In this document: positions 57,822-64,000 of the stretch, piece by piece
Layout: each line of letters begins with the position of its first letter
Numbering within the stretch: position 1 is the stretch's first letter
Assembly (NCBI RefSeq): GCF_023062595.1
Contig: NZ_JALLAN010000009.1
Location: forward strand, 1-64,000
Length of the DNA stretch: 64,000 nt
From: Arthrobacter rhizosphaerae
GTDB lineage: Bacteria; Actinomycetota; Actinomycetes; Actinomycetales; Micrococcaceae
Direction: 5' to 3'
The notes under the pieces: generated by a model
What the model saw: the letters and a program-made list of their open reading frames with translations, nothing else
Database searches by the model: none
Told to the model about the DNA's origin: nothing
Program-made: the position numbers and the translations under genes

Positions 57822-59519
57822 ATGACATCCCTTTCCCGCTCATCCGGCGAGCAGTACTCTGGAGGAACCATCCGGAAGCCCATTGACATGACCGAAGTCA
57901 CGGATCTGATCTCCAGCGCGCGAGCTGCCTTTCTCCGCAAGGACTGGGATACCGCCCGCCGCGGTATGCTCGCTGCCCGGAGCAGCTCCGAACTGGAGAC
58001 TCCCGAGCTGGAGGTCCTCGCCGAATCCGGCTGGTGGCTGGGAATCGTGCCGGAGTCGCTCGCCCATTCGGAGGACGTCTACCGCCGCCTAAGTGGAACC
58101 GGTGATTACTCTGCCGCCGCTATGAAAGCCATCGAGTTGTCCTTGCAGTGGGCCACCCGGGGAGACATAGTTGTTGCTTCCGGTTGGATGAACCGTGCCA
58201 GGCGCCTGCTGCGGCAAAATCAGGAAACAGCCGAGTATGGCCATCTTCTGTATCTGGAAAGCTCCCAGTCGATGGATCTCGAGGATGATCCCGGCCCGGC
58301 CCGGGAGGCAGCGGAGGTGCTCGACCGCCTCGCCGAGCAGCTGCACAACCCCACTCTGGCCTGCTTCGCCCGTGTGCTCAACGGGCTGGCCCTGGTGCGG
58401 GGAGGACAGACGGAAACGGGCTTCAAGGAGCTCGACGAGGCCATGCTTTCTGTTCTGGCCGGAAACATTCCCCCCGTCTGGGCAGGAGACATCTACTGTA
58501 CTGTTGTGCACCTGTGCCATATTCTTGGTGATTTTTCCCGAATGCGCGCTTGGAACAGTGCTTTGGGCCGCTGGACTGCCGGGCTGTCGGCCACCTTCAT
58601 CTATGCCGGAGTCACCAGGATCCACGACCTCCAGTTGATCAGCGCGGCAGGCGATTGGGACACCGTGGAACGGGAGATAGGCACCCATAGTGATCAACTC
58701 GTGGATGCGCACGGCTGGATGGCCGGCGCCGGATATTACGAGTTAGGGGAAGTGAGACGCCTCCGGGGAAATGTCGAGGGTGCGTTCGCTGCCTACGCCA
58801 GTGCCAGGAGTACAGGCGTTGATCCGCAACCCGGAGAGGCACTCCTGCAAGACTCCGCCGGCGAACACGATCTCGCACTCAATCAGCTAAAGGCCGCGAT
58901 CGGTGAAAGCGGCCCGATCGAGCGGGCACGCCTGCTTCTGCCGGCTATTGAACTCGCGCTTGCCCAAGACCGCAGGCCGCTGGCGGATACCTGGTCTGAC
59001 GACCTCCAACGCATCGCCGCCAGGTACGGCTCGCCGGGGATCCAGGCGTGGGCCAGGCATGCCCACGGAGCAGTTCTTCTCGCTACAGGTCTGGCGGCTG
59101 AGGCGGTCCCCCACTTGGGTTCGGCAGCACGAACGTATCGTGAACAGCGTGTCCGCTACCGCACAGCAAAGATCCATGAGTTGTTGGCTGAATGCCGGCG
59201 GCAGCTGGACGAGCCGCACGCTGCCGACGCTGAGCTTGCAACTGCCCTGGCGATCTACCGCCAGCTTGGCGCCGACCCCGACACAGCCCGCCTTGAAGGT
59301 GGACCCACTCCGGGAGGACTGACGGCACGCGAAAGCGAGGTACTGTCGCTGGTCTGCAGCGGGGCGAGCAACCGGCAAGTGGCCCAGACACTGGTTATCA
59401 GCGAGAAAACGGTGGGGCGGCACCTCGCGAACATTTTCACCAAGATCGGCGTGGAAAGCCGGACCGCAGCTGCCGCGTGGGCCCGGGAACGCAACCTCCC
59501 GCCTCGGATCCCCGGCTGA
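57822..59519 (+). CDS. LuxR-family regulator with TPR-like region
   Basis: 565-aa regulator. Residues about 20-490 are helical repeats (TPR-like: e.g. AARSSSELETPELEVLAESG), and 500-565 a LuxR/GerE HTH (GGLTARESEVLSLVCSGASN, then EKTVGRHLANIF). It lacks the Walker motifs of the longer LAL regulators. The frame is open far upstream through the esterase gene; ATG 57822 is used as it has GAGGATCC upstream. ATG 57888 is an alternative. Divergent from the esterase/stress genes, so it is a candidate controller of them. Confidence 0.85.
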   Translation: MTSLSRSSGEQYSGGTIRKPIDMTEVTDLISSARAAFLRKDWDTARRGMLAARSSSELETPELEVLAESGWWLGIVPESLAHSEDVYRRLSGTGDYSAAAMKAIELSLQWATRGDIVVASGWMNRARRLLRQNQETAEYGHLLYLESSQSMDLEDDPGPAREAAEVLDRLAEQLHNPTLACFARVLNGLALVRGGQTETGFKELDEAMLSVLAGNIPPVWAGDIYCTVVHLCHILGDFSRMRAWNSALGRWTAGLSATFIYAGVTRIHDLQLISAAGDWDTVEREIGTHSDQLVDAHGWMAGAGYYELGEVRRLRGNVEGAFAAYASARSTGVDPQPGEALLQDSAGEHDLALNQLKAAIGESGPIERARLLLPAIELALAQDRRPLADTWSDDLQRIAARYGSPGIQAWARHAHGAVLLATGLAAEAVPHLGSAARTYREQRVRYRTAKIHELLAECRRQLDEPHAADAELATALAIYRQLGADPDTARLEGGPTPGGLTARESEVLSLVCSGASNRQVAQTLVISEKTVGRHLANIFTKIGVESRTAAAAWARERNLPPRIPG

Positions 59520-59659
59520 GTCCTGGTCACCGGGCTGGTCAAGCCTCGGGTTGCCGGACCTAGCCAGCCCTTCCTGCACCATTCGCCCCATGCCCCGCAG
59601 GCAAAGATGAGGCAGATTCCCGACGCAATGACGGCGTGCGCCCGCGTACTTTCGGATTA

Positions 59660-59673
59660 ACGGACTTGTCCGT
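59660..59673. promoter_or_regulatory. palindrome upstream of methyltransferase
   Basis: ACGGAC-TT-GTCCGT, a perfect inverted repeat 28 bases before the methyltransferase ATG. A candidate operator in a 180-bp intergenic gap that otherwise holds nothing recognised. Confidence 0.45.
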
Positions 59674-59700
59674 CCGTACTGGAGCTGAGGAAGGATCATC

Positions 59701-60831
59701 ATGACCACCTTTGAAGTACCAACAATCCAGGGTTCTGCCGGAACAGCTGAATCCGGGGCCAGCAGTGAGGCAACAGAGGCTGCCGCCGAGAGGCTGGTGG
59801 ATATCCTTAACGATGGGGCAGCAGCGGTGCTCGCAAGCATTGGCCACCAGACAGGCCTTTTCGACACCCTCGCGACGCTGCCGGCTGCCACCAGTGAGCA
59901 GATTGCCGATGCAGCGGGATTGCAGGAGCGTTATGTGCGGGAATGGCTTGGCGGCATGGTTACTGCCGGACTCGTGGAGTATGAACCGGCTTCCCACACG
60001 TATCTGCTGGATCCCGCCGTCGCTCCTTCTGTGAGCGGTCCGGGTTCGGAGAACCTTGCCCGGACCCTGCAGTACGTCGCGTTGATGGGCGCGGTTTCCG
60101 GAAGGATCGCCGAAAGGTTCAAGGCCGGTGGTGGCCTTGGCTACGAGGACTACCCGGGCTTTGTCCGGCTACAGGCGGAGGAGAGTGGCTCTGTCCATGA
60201 CGCTTCCCTGATCGACACCATCCTTCCCTTGTCAGGCTGCATAGACCGGCTGCGTACCGGAATCGACGTCGCGGACATTGCCTGCGGTTCCGGACACGCC
60301 GTCAACCTCATGGCCCAGGCGTTTCCCGCCAGCAACTTCACGGGGTACGACTTCTTTGAAGAAGGGCTAATTGCGGGACGCGCCGAAGCTTCCCGGCTGG
60401 GACTGGACAACGTCCGGTTCGAAACCCGTGACGCCGCAGCTCTGGACATCCATGACGGGTTTGACCTGATCACGGTCTTCGACGCCATACACGACCAGGC
60501 CCACCCCGCCACTGTCCTTCGCAATATCCACGAGGCGCTCCGCCCAGACGGGACGTTCCTGATGGTGGACATCAAGGCCTCCAGCAGCCTCGAGAAGAAC
60601 TTTGAGCTCCCCTGGGCCACCTTCTTCTACGCGATCTCCACGACCCACTGCATGTCGGTTTCATTGTCACAGGGCGGCGATGGCCTCGGAACCGTCTGGG
60701 GTGTCGAACTGGCCGAATCCATGGTACGCGACGCAGGCTTTGGGCAGGTAGAGATCAAGGACCTGGAGGAGGACCCGTTCAACGCTTACTTTGTGGCCAC
60801 AAAGGAGGCTACAGGGGTAGCCGGACACTAA
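59701..60831 (+). CDS. class I SAM methyltransferase with winged-helix region
   Basis: 376-aa protein. Residues about 20-115 form a dimerisation/winged-helix part (TSEQIADAAGLQERYVREWL), and a SAM-binding Rossmann domain begins near 180 (DIACGSGHAVNLMAQ; then FDLITVFDAIHDQAHP; MVDIKASS). Resembles the rRNA/small-molecule methyltransferase-regulator proteins in animals and bacteria (METTL7/ S-adenosyl group of HTH methyltransferases). The substrate is unknown. A strong GAGGAAGGA site precedes the ATG. Confidence 0.82.
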   Translation: MTTFEVPTIQGSAGTAESGASSEATEAAAERLVDILNDGAAAVLASIGHQTGLFDTLATLPAATSEQIADAAGLQERYVREWLGGMVTAGLVEYEPASHTYLLDPAVAPSVSGPGSENLARTLQYVALMGAVSGRIAERFKAGGGLGYEDYPGFVRLQAEESGSVHDASLIDTILPLSGCIDRLRTGIDVADIACGSGHAVNLMAQAFPASNFTGYDFFEEGLIAGRAEASRLGLDNVRFETRDAAALDIHDGFDLITVFDAIHDQAHPATVLRNIHEALRPDGTFLMVDIKASSSLEKNFELPWATFFYAISTTHCMSVSLSQGGDGLGTVWGVELAESMVRDAGFGQVEIKDLEEDPFNAYFVATKEATGVAGH

Positions 60832-60834
60832 CGG

Positions 60835-61254
60835 CTAGGCGGGCGGCGCACCGGCGGCATTGACCAACCAGGGAACACCGAACTTGTCGGTGCACATCCC
60901 GAAGATGTCACCCCAAGGGGCGGGTTCGAACGGGACCGTCACCGTACCGTCTGCGGAGAGCCGGTCCCAGTAACCGCGCAGTTCAGCTTCGTCCTCACCG
61001 CTGAGGGACACAGAGAAGTTGTCACCGGGGTTGTAGTTCATGCCGTTGGGTGTGTCCGCGCCCATCAGCACCATTCCCGAATCACTGGTGAGCATGGCGT
61101 GCATGATCTTGTCCTGCTCACCAGGATCCTCGCTGGCCTGATACTCGCCGAAAGTACTCATGGTGAGTTCCCCGCCGAAGACTGACTGATAGTACGTCAT
61201 GGCTTCCCGGGCGTTGTCGCGGAAGCCAAGGTAGGGGTTGAGTCGGGTTGGCAT
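60835..61254 (-). CDS. VOC-family/PhnB-like protein
   Basis: 139-aa glyoxalase/bleomycin-resistance superfamily protein of the PhnB-like (3-demethylubiquinone-type) group: LNPYLGFRDNAREAMTYYQS and FGGELTMSTFGEY at the N-terminus, and WGDIFGMCTDKFGVPWLV at the end. No function assignable from the sequence. ATG at 61254 with AAGGAGATGCC. Convergent with the methyltransferase gene, 3 bases apart. Confidence 0.88.
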   Translation of the reverse strand: MPTRLNPYLGFRDNAREAMTYYQSVFGGELTMSTFGEYQASEDPGEQDKIMHAMLTSDSGMVLMGADTPNGMNYNPGDNFSVSLSGEDEAELRGYWDRLSADGTVTVPFEPAPWGDIFGMCTDKFGVPWLVNAAGAPPA

Positions 61255-61392
61255 GGCATCTCCTTGGAAACTGATGGGGGCCCGGGGCGGAATCAAGCGG
61301 CGCAACGGGCTGGGAACACTTCATATGGTGCCCCAATTCATGTGCCGTTCCTAGACCCCACAGACACTTTTCCGGGGCTTGCCAGCTGGTTT

Positions 61393-62418
61393 TCAGTCCG
61401 CAGCTTTTTTCGCCCGGCTGGGCTGGACGCGCGGTGGTTCACCCGGCATTTTCGGATAGTCGGGAGGAAACGGCAGTTCGCCCAGACCGGCGTCGAGATC
61501 CCTCGCCCACCAGCCCAGGAGGGTATCGATTGTCCCCGGCTTTGAATGCATGTCCGCCCAGGGATCGCCGGTTGTCTTCAACCGCTCAGGAACGGTCAGG
61601 ATAGTGAATTGCCTCGGATCGACACTTTCCAGCTCATCCCATTCAATAGGGCACGAGACCGGCGCATGAGCGAGGGGCCGCGGACTGTAGGCCCCGGCCA
61701 TGGTGCGGTCACGGTTGGCCTGGTTGAAGTCCACGAAAACCTTCACGCCCCGCTCTTCCTTCCACCAGGCCGTAGTGACCTTATCCGGCATGCGGCGCTC
61801 AAGCTCGCGTGCCGCCGCTATGACCGCGTGCCGAACATCCAGGAATTCCCGGGTGGCCTCGATGGGCGCGAACACATGCAAGCCGCGGTTTCCGGACGTT
61901 TTGATGAACGCTGTAAGCCCGGCTTCCGCCAGGACCGTTTTCAGCTCGATCGCTGCCGGGACGGCGTCGTCGAAGTCCGTTCCGGGCTGAGGATCCAGAT
62001 CGATCCGCAACTGGTCGGGGTTGTCCGAGTTGTCCGCCCGGGACGGCCAGGGGTGGAAAACGATGGTGTTCATCTGCGCGGCCCAGACAGCGGCCGCAGG
62101 TTCGTCGATGACCAGCTGAGGATGGGTCCGTGCGCTCGGATAGACCACCTTGACGGATCGAATAAAGTCGGGCGCCCCTTTCGGAGGATTCTTCGAGAAG
62201 AACTGTTCGCCGTCGATATTCTCGGAGAAACGCTGGAGCGTAATGGGACGTCCGCCGTTTGCAGCCACAAAGGCCTCCCCGACGTCCACCAGGTAGTTGG
62301 CCAGATCCAGCTTGGTGATACCAGGCTCCGGCCAGAGAACCCGGCTGGGACTCGATATCCGCATCTCCCGGGGACCGTTCGGACCGTCGACGGTGAGGGT
62401 GGTTGCTTCGCTCGCCAT
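61393..62418 (-). CDS. LigD-type polymerase domain protein (NHEJ)
   Basis: 341-aa stand-alone LigD polymerase/primase (archaeo-eukaryotic primase fold) domain. LRIDLDPQPG near residue 132-141 carries the catalytic Asp pair; NRGLHVFAPI and VDFNQANRDRTM are other family segments. It would fill gaps or add ribonucleotides in non-homologous end joining. No Ku or ATP-dependent ligase gene is in view. ATG at 62418, six bases after TAGGTT. Confidence 0.9.
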   Translation of the reverse strand: MASEATTLTVDGPNGPREMRISSPSRVLWPEPGITKLDLANYLVDVGEAFVAANGGRPITLQRFSENIDGEQFFSKNPPKGAPDFIRSVKVVYPSARTHPQLVIDEPAAAVWAAQMNTIVFHPWPSRADNSDNPDQLRIDLDPQPGTDFDDAVPAAIELKTVLAEAGLTAFIKTSGNRGLHVFAPIEATREFLDVRHAVIAAARELERRMPDKVTTAWWKEERGVKVFVDFNQANRDRTMAGAYSPRPLAHAPVSCPIEWDELESVDPRQFTILTVPERLKTTGDPWADMHSKPGTIDTLLGWWARDLDAGLGELPFPPDYPKMPGEPPRVQPSRAKKAAD

Positions 62419-62430
62419 GGGAACAACCTA
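62418..62430 (-). promoter_or_regulatory. leaderless -10 element of ligD-Pol gene
   Basis: TAGGTT (62430-62425), six bases (GTTCCC), then ATG at 62418. Confidence 0.55.
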
Positions 62431-62539
62431 CCCCGCAGAAGTATCCACGTCAGCAGATTCGGGCGTCTCTTCCGTGTGGACGGCAGACACTCTTCTGAAT
62501 CGGGTACGCCCGAACCACGTGTTCAGGCATTATTGAGGA

Positions 62540-63205
62540 ATGCCCGTCCCCCAGATCCCGCTGACCATCTCCGTCGGTGACAGTACAGTTTCCGCAGCGT
62601 ACGGACGTCCTGACAGTCCCTTCGCCACGCTCGTGGTCGCTCACGGAGCCGGCGCCGGGATGGAACATCCGTTTATGGTCGGCTTCACCACCGCACTGGG
62701 CGATCAGGGGGTTGCCACGCTCCGCTTTAATTTCCCGTACCGCGAGGCCGGGAAAAAGTTCCCGGACAAACCGCCGACGGCGATCGCGGCCTGGCGGGCG
62801 GCCATGGATGTCGCTTCGCAACATTCGGAAGGTGAACCCCTATGGGCCGCGGGCAAGTCCTTTGGCGGGCGTATGGCGTCAATGGCGGTTGCCGAAGGAA
62901 TGCAGGCCGCCGGATTAATTTACCTTGGCTACCCCCTGCATCCTCCCGGGAAGCCGGAGAAGATCCGGGACGAGCACCTCTATGGCCTCACGCTGCCCAT
63001 GCTCTTCCTCCAGGGAACGGGTGACACGTTCGCGACGCCTGCCTTGCTTGAGTCTGTGGTCGCACGGATCGGCGACGCGGCAACGCTGAACTGGGTGGAG
63101 GGCGGGGACCACTCCTTCGCTGTCAAGGGCTTCAAACGCAGCCCGGAAGAAGTGGGGGCATCCCTGGCGAAGCCTGTGGCAGATTTCCTCCGCACCCATA
63201 CCTGA
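62540..63205 (+). CDS. alpha/beta hydrolase (dienelactone hydrolase/Tex30-like)
   Basis: 221-aa hydrolase: nucleophile elbow AAGKSFGGRMAS near 94-105, and GGDHSFAV near 195-202 with the catalytic His. The VVAHGAGAGMEHP segment is the oxyanion region of the KANL3/Tex30-like group. Substrate unknown. GAGGA precedes the ATG. Convergent with the EF-G-like gene, about 43 bases apart. Confidence 0.88.
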   Translation: MPVPQIPLTISVGDSTVSAAYGRPDSPFATLVVAHGAGAGMEHPFMVGFTTALGDQGVATLRFNFPYREAGKKFPDKPPTAIAAWRAAMDVASQHSEGEPLWAAGKSFGGRMASMAVAEGMQAAGLIYLGYPLHPPGKPEKIRDEHLYGLTLPMLFLQGTGDTFATPALLESVVARIGDAATLNWVEGGDHSFAVKGFKRSPEEVGASLAKPVADFLRTHT

Positions 63206-63248
63206 GGTCTGCCCCCTGATGCTGGGGCGCGTGGCGGCTTCGGCGGGG

Positions 63249-64000
63249 TCAGGTTTTCACCGATGCGGGAATCGCGTTCGGAGGGACCGGATCATGGCGC
63301 AGGTACCGTCGGCGGAACCGTCCCGTGCCTGCCGTCAGGGCACGCAACTCGACGGCGTATTTCAGCAGCTCCTGGTCCGGAACCTCGGCACTGATCTCGG
63401 TCATGTCGTCCACCGACGTTGTTCCCGTCAGTCTCCCCCGCCGCGCCGACAAGTCACTCATCACTGCACCGACATAATCATCTGACACGCTGATGGTTAC
63501 GGCTGACACCGGCTCAAGCAGTTGAATACGGGTGGCGGAGGCTGCCTCACGCAGGGCAAGCGCTCCGGCAGCCTGGAAGGCGGCATCTGATGAGTCAACG
63601 CTGTGGGTCTTGCCGCCCACGAGCGTGACGCGGATGTCCACGACCGGGAACCCGGCCGCCACCCCTTTTTGCATCTGGGTCCGGACACCCTTCTCCACAG
63701 ACGTAATGAATGGCCCGGGGATCACGCCGCCAACTGTTTTGTCCACAAATTCGAAACCGGACCCGCGATCCAGTGGCTCCACCTCGACGTCGCAAACGGC
63801 GTATTGCCCGTGGCCACCGGACTGCTTGACATGCCTGCCGTGGCCAGCCGAGGGTGCCGCAAAGGTTTCGCGCAGCGGAGTCACGACCTCCACGGTCAGC
63901 AGCTTCACTCCCTGATCCCGCAACCGGTCCAGCACAACCTCCGCGTGGGCCTCCCCCATGCACCACAGGATCAGCTGGTGGGTTTCGGAGTTGCGTTCCA
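63249..64000 (-). CDS. EF-G-like GTPase, C-terminal part (partial)
   Basis: The window covers about 250 C-terminal residues; the gene continues past the right edge. ERNSETHQLILWCMGEAHAE is the end of EF-G domain III, followed by domain IV (SGGHGQYAVCDVEVEPL; GVIPGPFITSVEKGV) and domain V (LLEPVSAVTISV). The C-terminus ends in a Pro-rich tail unlike canonical EF-G, suggesting the EF-G2/FusA-like paralog found in actinobacteria. No start is visible because it lies outside. Confidence 0.88.
   Translation of the reverse strand, partial: ERNSETHQLILWCMGEAHAEVVLDRLRDQGVKLLTVEVVTPLRETFAAPSAGHGRHVKQSGGHGQYAVCDVEVEPLDRGSGFEFVDKTVGGVIPGPFITSVEKGVRTQMQKGVAAGFPVVDIRVTLVGGKTHSVDSSDAAFQAAGALALREAASATRIQLLEPVSAVTISVSDDYVGAVMSDLSARRGRLTGTTSVDDMTEISAEVPDQELLKYAVELRALTAGTGRFRRRYLRHDPVPPNAIPASVKT

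Overview
The window is chromosomal DNA of a high-GC actinobacterium. The gene content (Suf cluster with an ArsR-type repressor, opcA, RbpA, WhiA, CoaE-GrpB fusion, Eis-like acetyltransferase) and the protein wording point to Micrococcales, most likely Arthrobacter or Pseudarthrobacter. This is inferred from gene content; no database was searched. From memory of the Mycobacterium tuberculosis map, 0.1-28 kb follows the order Rv1466-Rv1420 (sufT, sufC, sufD, sufB, sufR, ABC exporter/ctaA, ctaB, tkt, tal, zwf, opcA, pgl, secG, tpi, pgk, gap, whiA, yvcK, rapZ, uvrC). The stretch 29.8-52.2 kb resembles Rv1638-Rv1629 (uvrA, uvrB, coaE, rpsA, polA).

Layout. 0.1-5.4 kb (minus): Fe-S assembly operon, repressor-sufB-sufD-Rieske ferredoxin-sufC-sufT, with no sufS or sufU. 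5.5-9.4 kb: ABC exporter pair and ctaA (plus) converge on ctaB (minus) across a striking 32-bp-period inverted repeat array. 9.7-18.2 kb (plus): tkt-tal-pgi-zwf-opcA-pgl, the pentose phosphate operon, ending by overlapping rbpA tail to tail. 18.1-22.1 kb (minus): rbpA, then gap-pgk-tpiA-secG. 22.4-28.2 kb (minus): sodA, whiA-yvcK-rapZ, uvrC. 28.3-34.0 kb (minus): plsC/gph, uvrA, a GntR regulator and tam. 34.1-38.5 kb (plus): helicase, acetyltransferase, aminopeptidase. 38.6-44.7 kb (minus): MFS transporter, TerC protein under a probable manganese riboswitch, uvrB, coaE-grpB. 44.8-46.1 kb (plus): yigZ and a DJ-1/PfpI protein. 46.2-52.2 kb (minus): rpsA, eis-like, polA. 52.2-64 kb: a more accessory mixture (thioesterase, DHFR-like reductase, phosphate transporter, CHRD protein, stress/esterase module with a LuxR regulator, methyltransferase, LigD polymerase domain, hydrolase, and the 3' part of an EF-G-like gene).

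Regulatory signals of note: a recurring TAnnnT-six bases-start codon arrangement indicating leaderless mRNAs at about nine genes, including uvrA, uvrB, uvrC, coaE and ligD-Pol (polA has seven bases); an ECF-type promoter for rbpA; a riboswitch/terminator for terC; a LexA-like box at uvrA; an intrinsic terminator for pgl lying inside the rbpA coding sequence; and a 16-bp hairpin between pgk and tpiA. No tRNA, rRNA, CRISPR array, prophage or insertion sequence was recognised. The most unusual unexplained element is the 32-bp array at 8175-8459.
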